This document shows positions 1 to 11,739 of a stretch of DNA of 64,000 nt, in pieces (position 1 is the first letter of the stretch; each line of letters begins with the position of its first letter). Below the pieces are notes generated by a model, which was not told the origin of the DNA, did no database searches, and saw only the letters and a list, made by a program, of their open reading frames with translations. The translations under genes were made by a program, and so were the position numbers. This DNA comes from Membranipora membranacea (taxonomy: Eukaryota > Bryozoa > Gymnolaemata > Cheilostomatida > Membraniporidae), in contig OU612069.1 in NCBI GenBank assembly GCA_914767715.1, positions 3,040,001-3,104,000 on the forward strand, given 5' to 3'.

Positions 1-52
1 TGGCACAAACGAATATGTTTGCGAGAAATCTACCCAGCAGCCGTTAGATTGA
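1..52 (+). CDS. C-type lectin gene, last codons of terminal exon (partial)
   Basis: The window opens inside the last exon of a C-type lectin domain (CTLD) gene. The reading frame (first base is the end of a split codon) gives GTNEYVCEKSTQQPLD and a TGA at 50-52. The YVCEK ending holds the final conserved cysteine of the fold and matches the ends of the lectin exons at 14947-15170, 27227-27453 and 36541-36764. The rest of the gene lies left of the window. Too little is visible to say whether the gene is intact. Confidence 0.7.
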   Translation, partial: GTNEYVCEKSTQQPLD

Positions 53-1458
53 AGGATAGCATTAGAGTGCAACTTTATTCAGTTTATCCTTCACAAAAAT
101 CCTCTATTTAGTTGGAGCAATATTTATCCAGCAATTGTTGGTTAACTGAACAATTTGAGTGAGTGTGTTGAATGCAGTTATTATCTGCCATATTCCAAAG
201 GTGAATCCTTTTCTTGTGTTGATTTATTTCGTTTCACCGCGCGTCAGAATTTTTCATGTACTGATAATTATCACATCAGCTGGGGTATTTCATATTGTGT
301 GGGCGAATAGTTATTCCGTATTTGTTTGCAACATTCTTTTGAAAACCTGTTTAGCATTCATGGTTATGCCAATAAAGGTTTGAAAGCAAATCGGAAATTT
401 TTTTTTTCTTTTTCATTTATAGCACCACATCGAATAATTGGTATATTGGCATATTGGTTTTATACTAACTATATATATAAACATGTTTCAACGACTCCTG
501 ACATGTGTTATCCAATAAAATAAATATTACACGTATTGTACGCCATCATAATATCAATAACTATTCTTTAATTTCTGCCACATAATTGACAATGGATAGT
601 CGATTTTGAATGTCCTTACAATCGTATTCAACTCCCTAGCACTTACAAAATAGAAATAGAAATGATATACCTATTTTTGCAAACTGCATATAATCATGAC
701 TTTGTTTTTGTTGTGTATGCTGTTGGGGTAAGTCTTGACCTAACGTGATTAGTTTTTCTTCAATAATAGTGTCCCGATTTGGCAAATCTGATTGGACATC
801 ATAGAACCAATGATCGGTCACAGCTTGTTGACTTGAATCAATATCAACAAATCAGCTTCCCAATGTTGATATTTGCATTTGTCATCGCCATACTCATCTA
901 TGAGTTTGTGAAAGCCAGTAAATGAATTATTCAAAAGTGGACTTCACGCAGTGACTTTATTCACTATTGAACAGAGTTTTGCGAAAACATGGATAAAAGC
1001 TCTACACACAGAAAACATTTAGCTTATCTTCTCCTACTCCTTACCAATGTAGGTATAAACTGATGCAAACTATTTCTAAATAAAAATAATCTGATCGTTG
1101 CAGAATAATGAGCACATTCTAAACCTAAAATAAATCATATGGGCGTTCAGCAGTTCTTGTGAAGATGTAAAGATATGTTGAAACAGGCATGTCAATTGAT
1201 GTTTAAAAGTTTCCAACACTCAACTGAGATAGTGGAAGGCTGGTATCCATGATGCAATGATGTGATTTTGGTGCTATACTGGAAGGGCAAGGATTGCAAA
1301 AAATATCCAAACATACATACACAATGACATTTTGAATATCTACAACCCGCGGCGCAGCAAGGATAAAATACATATCTTGCAGCTATTAGGGTTTTTCTTA
1401 CAATTGAAATTTTGCCCAGTTCTATGTATTATCTTCTATTTGAAACAGATTCCTCCAG
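53..1458. other. Intergenic, no gene recognised
   Basis: AT-rich spacer between the lectin gene end and a dead PAN exon. Only short chance reading frames are present. I see no domain signature, tRNA or clear repeat. Confidence 0.4.
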
Positions 1459-1695
1459 TCTGTCTGTTAACACAGTCTGAAATGTTTAGGAGAGCGGCAC
1501 ACTGCATCATACGTGGAAGCGTCATAGAATCTTTGCATGACCTTACTCATATCAGGTGTGCCGTAAGATGGGCTTCAACTGATGGATGTAGAGGGTTTGG
1601 CTATGATAGATATTTATAATCATGTCGACTTGGATCAGTGATAGTAAACTCTCGAATGAGGGACTGTGTAGCTGGTGAATAAGTTTACCTTTCAG
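1459..1695 (+). pseudogene. Decayed PAN/apple-domain exon
   Basis: A diverged copy of the PAN exon found intact at 18307-18552 and 33158-33403. Acceptor (CCTCCAG) and donor (CAG|gtaatc) are still recognisable and the phases match (1-1). The translation keeps HCII.GSVIESLHDLTHIRC and GCRGFGY, followed by CRLGSVIV. It has two in-frame stops (after GYDRYL and after VAGE), and the second cysteine of the C-A-x-R-C motif is changed to tryptophan (CAVRW). No lectin exons follow in the next 10 kb, so this is a relic of another PAN-lectin gene in plus orientation. Confidence 0.75.
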
Positions 1696-1966
1696 GTAAT
1701 CCTTCTCTACTCTAGAAGTCTTTATTGTGCTCTAACTTTAGAGTACTGTCCCCTGCATCCGCATAATCAAACTTGTTCTAGCAGTATTTAATCTTAATCA
1801 AGGTGTTGAAGTTTGTTTTAGATAAATAACTCTTTTCAGATGATGTAAACTTTAAAGGCGAGATATGAATTAATGATTTCAGCATCCTTTAACAGTCTTT
1901 GGATAGAGGAAAAAAATGTTATGCTAGTATTCAGCAATGTAAGAGGTAACCCTTTGCCAGCGCTGT

Positions 1967-2195
1967 GACTCATCATCAACAACACTAACATCAAAGTTGT
2001 TGACTCATTCACCTATCTGGGCACAGTTTTATCTAGTAAACTAGACTTTACACTTAATACTGAGAAGACCATCAAGAAAGCTCGTACCAGAACTCACATA
2101 CTTGTCAAACTCTAACATTAGGCATAAACGAGAAAATTATACGAGCATGTTACAAATCTTTTATCCAAAGTGTCATCTGCTACAATCTAGTGGTA
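1967..2195 (+). mobile_element. LINE reverse-transcriptase fragment, plus strand
   Basis: Translation of the plus strand gives VDSFTYLGTVLSSKLDF, then KKARTRT, then after a frame change NEKIIRACYKSFIQSVICY. This order (YLG..L.SKLDF, followed by the CYKSFIQSV helix) is typical of the thumb region at the C-terminal end of non-LTR retrotransposon reverse transcriptase. The fragment is frameshifted, about 230 bp long, and abuts an opposite-strand LINE fragment. Confidence 0.6.
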
Positions 2196-3660
2196 GTCGA
2201 AGAATTTTCAGCGACACGGGTAGGCTCAGTGACCAATTGACTAAATGAGAATTTTGAAAAATTTTGCATCCAGCGTTTTTCCACTTTGCTGTCCATCAAG
2301 TTCATGTAGAAATCACCAAGTATCATAATTTCCTTAAAATACTGGGTGCAGTTTTCTAAGTATATTTTTAGTTGGTCATTCCAAGAGCTTCGTGAACCTG
2401 GAGGGCGATACACAAAACATATGAGCAATGAACATGAAGACTTGAAGTCTATCCTTACAGTGATCGACTCCTCTAACGTATGATCAAAATGAGACAAAAC
2501 CTTAAACTTTAAACCAGATTTGAGGTAGCATAAAATACCACCAATCCACCAATCAATATGGTAAAACTGCTGGGTTTAGAATCATTGAGAAAAGTCTCAC
2601 TCAGACCCAAAATTGAAAAATTATATTTGGCTAAAAGATCTTTGATTTGATCTAACTTCGAAGTCACACCTCTAACATTCAAATATGTAACAGAAAAATC
2701 ATTAAGTTTGGGTCTAACCTCATTTTGAACATAGGACTGAAAGTTTGTTGTATGAATCTGCTTATCTGTATTAGACATGATTGGTGGTGGAATCTTCGCG
2801 TTGTTTCTCCTATTGGTTGGTAATTTCATCGGAAGCACTATGTTGTACATAGATGGAAATTTCAGTTTACCACTTGCCATCGCCTGATCCCGCTCTGCTC
2901 CAGACTGAAATTGTACGACAACAGCCTTCAGAGATTGACCTTCTTTGTTTTTCAATCTTTTGACACAGATAGCTCTGTATTCGATATTGATATCTGCTAA
3001 AATATCCTCTTCCTGAAATTCCAGAGGAACATTTGGAACTATTACTGTGTCCATAGGTCTTTGAATGGTGTCTCTCGCTGAAGAGCCTCCAAGTAGACTT
3101 GAAGGCCAATTTTCTACAATTTGTTTCCTTATCCTGTCACTATCGATTTGTACAATGTACTTACTCCTGATTCCATCAGATCGCTCTCCATGTAGTTCGT
3201 ATTTATTGATGAGATTAATTTCAGTCGGTCCATATTTCTGACAAATACCTATCCTAATAACATCTATGTTGAGGGTGGCATTTCTGCTCTCAACGAAAAA
3301 ACACTTCTTCCAATCAAAGACTGGCGTTTTACTGACTTGGTTAGATATTTTTTTCTTCTGAACAGGCGTTGATGTAAAACCACCTGGATTACTATTCAGC
3401 GCCCCTTGAAGGTTTCTTTTGACTCTCCGAATGCTTCCATGAGGCTTTGTACAACAGCATTGAGCTTTTCTATTTGGATGTTGAGCGGCTTCCCAGCAGA
3501 CTCATCCATTGGTTTGGAGGACGCCATATTATTACACTCTACCTTTTCAATCTTATCTCTCAAAGATTCTATCTCTGAAGACAAAGATCTCACATGGGAA
3601 GCTAGTATGATGCAGTTTTTACACTGATTGTTTTCAGCTTCTAGCAACGTGCTAGACATT
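2180..3660 (-). mobile_element. Truncated non-LTR retrotransposon (ORF1 and start of endonuclease)
   Basis: Read on the minus strand from 3660 downwards. The first part (3659-3396) is a short coiled-coil peptide opening MSSTLLEAENNQCKNC, rich in heptads. An RRM-like ORF1 segment follows (around 3054-2800) with DTVIVPNVPLEF and LKAVVVQFQSG. Then comes the start of an exonuclease-endonuclease-phosphatase domain: TYLNVRGVTSKLDQI, FSILGLSETFLND and, in a shifted frame, CFVYRPPGS and IMILGDFYMNL. The reverse transcriptase is absent, so the copy is 3'-truncated, frameshifted and inactive. It resembles CR1/L2-like LINEs that have an RRM-bearing ORF1; the clade is not determined. Confidence 0.8.
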
Positions 3661-3784
3661 CTATTATTACATTACATTCTACTTACACCTCTATCAGAGA
3701 GGGGCGATCGGCTCCGGGAGACTGAATCAGCAGAACTGCTATCTTTGCATAGGGAATCCAGATAAGACTGGTCAAAGTCTGCCC

Positions 3785-4640
3785 TGTTTTGACAATAGAT
3801 TTCCTACTTTGCAGGGGTGATCGTTATCGAAAAGATATTTCTGTGCCCCTTTGCAACTCATGACATTATCATTACATTATGATAGTCACTTATAGTCAAA
3901 ACCACGTTTGTACCCTCAGGTGTTTGCTCAACACCACCATTGATAACATGTATGCACTGATATATATTCATATCAATGCATGTATGCTGACACCAGCCTC
4001 AGCTAATCCTTGATGTACTCATCAGCAGTTGCAACCTCAGAGTGCAGAGCGGATTGCGTGATGTCACATTACTAACATTCTGCTATTCTTCAGAGGATGT
4101 GTATAAAATATACAAGTGTTCACAATGTGTTTAGACAAATTCTCATGCTGGAATTAGTTTCTTCTACCTTACTGTGGCGATCCTGTGAAAGATGAGAGTC
4201 CACCTGTACAAGATTATGTGGCTCAATTTTGAGCTCCATATAGACTTTTGGCCAACAATAACTTAATAAATGAGGAACTAGACATTAGCTGTCATATTTT
4301 CATTACTGAGTGAGTGGAGAATTTTCCTAGTTATCAGGGGATTTCCTACTATGAATGAACAAGGGACCATTCCTAACTCCATTAAAGACTATAACATGCA
4401 TTTGGCTTTGAGTAATATTTAATTGATTACGTAAACAGAAGGAGGAAATCTTGGCATATGCTGACCTAGCTTGTCTATTATTGTAGAGGTTGCGTAAGCT
4501 TGCATCACTTCAAAATATGCCAATCAAAGCAAATCAAAGTGAAAACAGACCAATCAGAATTGTTATAAGTATTCTAATGTATAAATCAAGCCTATCTCAT
4601 ACACTATATAAACAACCAGCGCCAGTTGAAAGTGGGGTTA
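3785..4640 (+). promoter_or_regulatory. Orphan copy of the actinoporin-like gene promoter
   Basis: This stretch is the inverted counterpart of 40797-41575, which lies upstream of the actinoporin-like gene. Matching landmarks include the GATAACGATC block near the outer end, the CATCCTCTGAAGAATAGCAGAATG block and the TATA region TATATAAACAACCAGCGCC. The TATA box is at 4605-4612. Similarity stops near 4633, about where transcription would be expected to start, and no signal-peptide or pore-protein exon follows. Shorter stretches of similarity to its outer part recur near 43160-43440 and 45720-45800, so part of the segment may be an interspersed repeat rather than a gene-specific promoter. Confidence 0.55.
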
Positions 4641-6960
4641 GTTGGGCGATTAATTATTTTTAGACGAAATCGCAGAGGTTGATTATTTTTTTTAATTTTC
4701 ATTGGATAATTGAGTGGAGGGCCTTAAATGACCCTGCTGCTGCTGGTCTGAATAATGAAGAGAATAATGTTATTTGTTTACTTCTAACAGCTAAAGTAAC
4801 AATCAGGAATAAATATGTCGATAGTACACACTACACAGGCCCATGTTATCTTTTGAATAACAACAGTAGTCGATCTCAACTCCCCAAATGTATACCCTCC
4901 AAATAATGAAGCATAGCTGATTGAAAACTTGGTGTGTGACAAAGAACCTAATCCTAACAACGAGGCCCACTTCACATATATTTAGATTGCTTAATAAGTT
5001 TGAGGACATAATTCAATCCCTCCAAATACAGTCTTTATCACTGCATTGTGAGTTTGCAAAGACAACTTGCACAGATTGCCTCAAATATTAGCATTCTGAT
5101 ATTGTATAGTGGTATAATATATTTTCAGTAGTTTTGCCGTATTTTTATTTACAGCCGAAAGTCCGATGCTGCTCTTTCAACTTACTCCAATGGCGAGAGA
5201 GTTGAGACGAGTACCATGTAAATTTCATATGTTGGTCAGCAGAGAGCTCTCGGTCAGAGTTCATATCAACAGGGTTCTGTGTAGTTCTGGTATAGCTATC
5301 ATGCCACAGTATGACACTATCATACGGTCTTGAAAGTCTTATCTCAGTCTCCCTCATTTAAGTGTGGAAATTGTTACTGGATGGTGGTTTACTTATAGTG
5401 TTTTATCGGGTGTGTGTGTGCTGTTATGGTGGTGCTCACAAAGTTTAATCACACATTCCATGTTTCAATACGAGCTATAGTGTATTTGTATTTGGTGTGT
5501 ATGGTTTTAGGTACCAATATAAACGTGTACTGGCTGCTCACTTTATACCCTTTATCATTTTAGGCATGCGTATCCCTCTAGAAGACCCGGAAATATATTC
5601 TCCAACAGGTATGTGTCAATTAAAACATTTTACCACTTAATAGCCTAGACGTAATGAGGAATTAATCCCGACTAACCTCTTGAGAGATAGGAGATTGGAC
5701 AACTGTATATTGTTTTCATTTTCTGTTCACCTTAGGTCGTGTCCTCTCCAAACAGACAAAGAAAACTCCTTGTCTTTCAGTACTTTGATACGAGTTGATA
5801 TGAGAAATGTTAGGAATTGCAGGCGAAAATTGTTGTTAGCACTAGATAGGATATACTTTAGGTAAATGAATTAGTAGATTGCATCGTACCAAATAATCAG
5901 TTATGTTTATACTGACTGAGATAACAATAGTGATATGTATTCAATTTTATATTATAGAACACAATGATAAGTCACTGATGTTTCTGAAGCAGGCTGGCTG
6001 ACCTCCGAGTTCAAAACGTTCTAACTAAGCCAGCACTAACTCTAGATTTATTGTAATAAAGAGGTATATCAAAAGGCATATTGTGTGCATGGAATTTGGA
6101 ATGTGTTGTTAGTCTGGCACCAAACTTATGGTTGAATGCTTGGAATGTGCATATTGCAAGTCTTCCAATCATTCTCAGGAATAAGATTCACCCTCATTTT
6201 TACATACTGATTTTGGTAGCCCACTCCGCAATGGTTCAAAATGAAAGTTCAATGCAGTTGACAATTAATTGTTTTGGAAACATAAAAAATATAAAGAGTA
6301 GGTCCAACTGCAAGTCTAGGCAGTGAACTTTGGTTCTAGAAAAGAACAATTTATTCTCTGATTATTAGGTGCGGCCTACAACAGTAATGGTGACATAGTA
6401 CCATCTTCCGCCATGCTGATGTTGATACCCAGCTAGCCACGATGTCACCATCACCCAGGTATCTCAATCTACTTAATGGAAACAACTTATGCATAATTAG
6501 AAAAAAATTTCTTACATGTATATTTGGCAGTGTGACAAAAAAATTGCAGAAAGATAGCCTGCCTAGCCTTGTGTACTCTTGAATATTTTTCATTTTTAAT
6601 ACCCTATGGCCGCATGGCCCACATATTTTAGTGGATTGGATATAGTTAGATGCCAAAACATATACTTGACAGCAATGCCATAAAATCATAGGGGACAGGA
6701 TGTATATCACTTGTATATGTATTTTATAAATATCATATCTATTTAGATGTAAACACTGCTAACTAATTTACACCCTTTATGTTTTAGACTATTGGTGGAA
6801 AGTATTGTAACAGTGAAAAAATGTCAAAGCCTGCAGAAGAGCAGACAGCACTGGGCATTAATTCTTTCACCAGGTTTGTGACAAATTTCAAAACAAACGC
6901 CATGTAATTAACTTGTCAGCTACTATTACTGTTCCTTATTAATCTAATGTCATCATTCTT
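4641..6960 (+). other. Spacer with a few weak exon-like segments
   Basis: No gene is recognised. Three segments have usable splice signals and open frames on the plus strand. 5155-5333 follows acceptor TTTATTTACAG and stays open for 58 codons to a TGA. 5564-5608 is a 45-bp, phase 1-1 micro-exon opening MRIPLEDPEIYSP. 6788-6873 is flanked by TTTTAG and AG|gtttgt. Their phases do not chain into one protein and I recognise no domain, so each could be chance. Confidence 0.2.
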
Positions 6961-6969
6961 AAATCAACA

Positions 6970-8402
6970 GCGTCGACAGAATCAGGATACATTATCTTTC
7001 TGACATTTGCAGTTTTCTGTCCTTACAAAAACTGTGATCGGACAACTGTACATTGTTTACATTTTGTTCATGTGAGAAGACAATCACCCATCAACAAAAA
7101 ACATACAAACGATGTATACTTGTCTGATCTCTAATATTGTACGGGCAGAGAACTCTTATTGCCAGGAAGATTAGTGCATCATAAATCAGACGTAGGTGTC
7201 TACTCATATTTGGGTTGTGATGTGAGTAACTTCTGTCCCTTTTGCCCAAATCGGCAGCGTAGACAGAATTAGGATACGTTATCGTTCTGAAATTTGCAGT
7301 TTTCTGTGCTTACAAAAATTGTGATATGACAACTATACTTTGTTTACATTTTGTTCATGTGAGAAGACAATCACGATAAACAAAAAATATACAAATGTAT
7401 CGAATACTTCCGTTTTATCTCGTGAATGACGCAGGTATAAGAGTGCAGAGAATTTTATTTATCTCCAATAATCTGGTAATCCTGTAACATGGATTGATTC
7501 GTTATAAGACATGTTTGAAAGGTATAAGCGTTTGCAACAAGATTGACATTATGCAAAGACGAGATCATACTGGCATTGTATGGAAAAGTTATGGTATTAT
7601 ATAGACACAAAATTAACTTTGAACATTACAATTGATACAAAACTCACACATTATGGGGGAATAGAAAATCCGATAGTGAGCAATAGTGAGCAATTATGAA
7701 TGGTGACTAGTCGGGACTACATCTAGCTAAAATAAGAATGCCAAAATTATAATAGTATATCTGAAGAATGCAACTGAAATGAATATCTGATACCACAGAA
7801 AACAAAGTCCACATGTAATGTAATGAGATGAAATGTAATGCATGTATCAGTAAGTTATCAAACTGTAGGAATATAAATGTAAGAACCACTTACAATATTG
7901 ATTAGAGCTCTTGGCTAAAAAATGTATCCTTTCCAATGTCTGGGTGACTAGTGACAGTAAATGGTTGAAAAGGTGAAAAGCTTCAAATTGGTTAAAAAGC
8001 TTTCACCATTGTATTGAAAGCGATGAGTCAAAGTTAGAAAGAAAGCTTCTTAGATAAAGCAGTAAAAACATCATGAACGCAGTTTTTGAACAATGGTGGG
8101 CTTTGCCAATGCTATAACACTGATTACCAGACCCCTAACGCCAAGCGCAACTCCCATGGTTACAACAAACAATGTATACTTTTCTGATCTCTAATATTGT
8201 ACCGGCAGAGAACTCTAATTGCCTGGAAGATAAGCGCATCCTAAATCAGACGTAGGTGTCTACTCATGTTTGGGTAGTGATATGAGTAACTTCTGTCTCT
8301 TTTGCCCAAATCAGCAGCGTGGACAGAATTACGATACATTATCATTCTGAAATTTGCAGTTTTCTGTCCTTACAAAAATTGTGATCGGACAACTATACTT
8401 TA
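6970..8402. repeat. Tandem/dispersed 287-bp direct repeat
   Basis: One complete unit spans 6970-7256 and begins again at 7257 (GCGTAGACAGAATTAGGATAC against GCGTCGACAGAATCAGGATAC). A third, diverged part-copy occupies about 8166-8402, in the same orientation and starting mid-unit. Shared blocks include TTTGCAGTTTTCTGT and TCAGACGTAGGTGTCTACTCAT. No coding potential is seen. The spacer between copies (about 7420-8160) has no recognisable gene. Confidence 0.75.
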
Positions 8403-9710
8403 TAAAGTGACAAAGAGCCCCTGCAGTCATTAGTAGAGTTGGCAAATACCACTCACTGACCACGACTTATTTAATATTTTTCAGATGCCCTGGCGCAGAG
8501 CTGTAGACAAAGATTGTGTGTGTAGTTATGGAGAGTAATGCTTGGTAGACACCTGTAACATCGAATTAAAAGGTAAGTTGAATCAAGGACACCAGTCATC
8601 CCCCATGCGATTTGTTTGGATAGTTTGATTATTTGCCTAATGGTTTTATACACGAATTATTCACTAAATCATTTTTTTACCATTGAATTACTTTGAAAAT
8701 TCTTCAAATATTGTCTTCGCCTTGTCATAATGTAATTTTACTCTGTCTCCTCCGATCACCCCTGCCACACATTTTCATCTGTGTCTAGAGTATATAATAA
8801 GAGATTCACTCACTATTTGTCCGGACTCCTGTCTGCAGATGAAGTGTGGATAAATCGTGGACAGCCACTTACCATTCTTTCAATTCTATAACTGATAAAT
8901 TTGAAAATCGGGTATCCCAATTTGCATAATGCAACAGAGGACCTCGCATCAAATTTGTCTTGCGAGCGGCTTTTCTGACCGTTTGAGTGTATATGAATAT
9001 ATAGAAATTAGCTCATCACAAATTTTTCTTCTCCTAACTTTTTCGCGGGAAGGGAGCTCTAACACAAACCAAGCAGAAAGATGAATATCTGCCTGTTTTG
9101 AAATGATGATGCTTCAACATTCACAGCGATTTATTTATTTATTTCTATTTGTACTGAAGCTTATTGAATCGCAAAATATCTCAATGATACAGAGAATGTA
9201 ATATAACATTTATATATCAAACTCAAAAGATCTGTTATTTCAGATGTCTTATTCTTGACTAGTTACACCATGTGGATAAAAATATAATGACTGGTCGCTA
9301 CCAGTCTTTATCATTTCCAAAGTTATAAGTTCAGTGCTTACATTGATAAAATTATTACGAGTAGGCCTACATAAAAATGTAAAGACAAGCATTAATATTG
9401 AGAGGAGCTTGTTGTGATTAGTAAGGTCACTCTAGAACCAAAACTTCAGATTGATTTTAAATATAGTAGCAAGCTCAGAAAAATAGTTGACGCCAATCAC
9501 CATCGATATATTTGCATTCACATCTGCAATCATTTGGATGAGACAGAAAACTGAAAAAGCTAGATATTCTAATGTTATAAATGTCAGCAGGTTATAGATT
9601 ATGTGTCGACAGGACTTTAAAGATTCATGACAATATCATTCTGGTGATTATACAAATTTTCAGTTTATATAGCAGTGGTATCAAACGTATCTAGAAAGGT
9701 GTTAGGCAAT
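8403..9710. other. Intergenic, nothing recognised
   Basis: AT-rich sequence with only short chance frames. I see no RNA gene, transposon end or long repeat. Confidence 0.35.
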
Positions 9711-10842
9711 TTATGGGCTCAACCCTGTGCACCAGATGCTATAAGACCGCACAAAAGTTCCTAAAAATGCTAGTAATGGCGTCTCTGATTTGACTAATTT
9801 GGATGGAAAATAAAGTGTAACCAAAACTGCGATGTTGTTGTCTGAATGAAGCTGCCACAAATTCTGTTGTTGTAAAGGTCTTTTGTCTTTATCACCAAGG
9901 TCGGCAATGTCTTGACCTACAAAATAAAACAACTATGGGTGAATAAAGAGTGGCTTACCGATGATCTGCATGCAGGATTTCAAACAAATATATTTTAAAG
10001 ATTTGGATAGCCATGTGTGATTATGAAGAAACTGTAACCTAGCTGTAAATTGATGTGTTGGATGTCCAGCTGGATTAAATGAATTTCCAATACCCAAAAG
10101 TTTAATTATGTGATATGACCATGAAAAATAAAAGCAGAAGGAATTTATTGATTGATATTGTTTTAAGGTATTCCAATGATTTCTTTCATTCCAACATGAT
10201 GACTCTACTGATTTGGTTGCAGCGGAAAACTTTTCACAGCTGGTAACGCTTACCTGGTTTTCCATAACATATCTGGTTTCTGATGGCTTTCAAAAATAGA
10301 CAGGCAGCATTAGGTAGCTCACCAGTAGAGAATAATCAGGAAAAGAAAGAGTGAAATTCAGGTTTACTGACTTGCCGCTAACATGTCACTCATGGAGTTG
10401 CTGAGGCATTCCACAGCATGAGAGAACCCAAAAACCAAAATATTCGATATAATTTACACAACCAATCGATACTTAGCTAGTCAGCCAACAACAGAGTGCC
10501 ATGAGCAACAGTTACTTAGCCCCATACAGATGCTGAGGCGTTCCACAGTATGAGAGAATCAAACATACCTAATCGCTGACCTATACTCAAATCAACGCTT
10601 CTTAATAATAGATCTGCAACCAGGGGGTAAGAGGTTAATAGTAAATTCAGCTGGCTTGACTTGACTGGCGGTGAAATTAATCCTTTGAGAGTTTGTAGAG
10701 ATTCGCCGGATCTGACATTGAACATTTTTGATAAAGAAAAAGAGGTGAGATATCGAAGCCGTACTTCTTCTTTGGCTGGCGAACAAACAACTGACCAGTT
10801 CATCTTGAGATGTTTGTAGTAATGTTGATTCATACCTTGCAT
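9711..10842 (-). CDS. Unidentified gene, three phase-compatible exons
   Basis: Three minus-strand segments chain without a stop. Exon a runs from an in-frame ATG at 10842 (or from a splice acceptor inside it) to 10569, ends QRL and has donor gtatgt; it is phase 1. Exon b is the 33-bp segment 10286-10254 (acceptor TTGAAAG, donor gtaagc). Exon c is 9916-9711 (acceptor TTTTGTAG), contains NLWQLHSDNNIAVLVTLYF and ends CTGLSP plus TAA. Phases 1-2/1-2 match at both junctions, which supports a real gene. The upstream start is uncertain, and the N-terminal part of exon a may be intronic. I recognise no family and no transmembrane segment. It has no counterpart in the right arm of the duplication. Confidence 0.4.
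10396..10560. repeat. Short direct repeat pair
   Basis: The motif TGCTGAGGC(A/G)TTCCACAG(C/T)ATGAGAGAA occurs near 10400 and again near 10532, about 130 bp apart, straddling the donor side of the unidentified gene's first exon. Confidence 0.5.
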
Positions 10843-11372
10843 CTCGTGAAAACGTTATTTAACATTTTCATTAATCCGTCTATTTTACAATGAACTGACC
10901 GCTGAACTCCAGCTGTTAATAAATAATTGTAAATCTTGTAAAAAAAATTATTTAATCTATTTTGCATTGGTATAATTGTCAAATGATGAATTCATTTCTC
11001 AACCCTAGTGCTCCCACTGATCTCAAACCTTTGACAAGGTTTCGGGTTTTGAAACACCAGGGATAAGGTTTGAGACAGATATCTAGGACTTTATTAGAAC
11101 TGTTTGATATGGTTGTAAGTGGCTCTTTTCAAGCCATTTGTGTCATCTCAAACCTTAGAATAATGGTATAGAAAGATAGGAAGTATCAATCACAACAATA
11201 TCACTCATAATTGGTTTACACAGAGTGAATAATTAGAACCTAAAACTGGACAATTTGTGGCCTGCTGAAATCCTAAGCATGCAGCACCGCTTGAAATGGC
11301 GTAAATCAGCAGAATATAACCCCATTTCCTTTCGATCAGTAGCATTGTATATAATTGTTCAACAGTACCGAC

Positions 11373-11466
11373 CTAGATCAAGTTTAATCCAATTGCCTGC
11401 ATTTAAGTTGCTCCCTTCCACTGGGAGCAACTCTGAATGCAGGCAAATGGACCAAACTTGGTCTAG
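11373..11466. repeat. 94-bp hairpin (foldback/MITE-like)
   Basis: Two arms of about 43 bp are inverted around the 7-base loop TTCCACT. The inner stem is GCTCCC/GGGAGC, and outer stem blocks are CTAGATCAAGTTT and AAACTTGGTCTAG. No coding function is seen. It is probably a small foldback element, although an RNA hairpin is formally possible. Confidence 0.65.
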
Positions 11467-11739
11467 TACCAACCCTACCCTTACTCCATAGCCTAAGTGT
11501 AACTGGGTTCTAAAAAAGTTTTAGCCTGGATGTAATCCAGCAACCTTGTTCATGACTGTTCTGCTGCACGCTACCACTGATCCACAACATCTGTGTCAAA
11601 CAATAAAATGTAATTGAGAATTAATCAGAATTAACTTGGCAATGATGTACAAACTCTGTAGTAATGCGTCTTCCATCTATTACATACTGCATCAAGTATA
11701 ACTAATTAGAGATTGTATAAATCAAACATTGACATTTGT

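Noticed and set aside
9711-10233. Similarity of the unknown 9.7-10.8 kb gene to a selenoprotein P-type N-terminal domain
   Set aside because: Only a vague spacing resemblance, with no selenocysteine codon or CxxC in the expected place.
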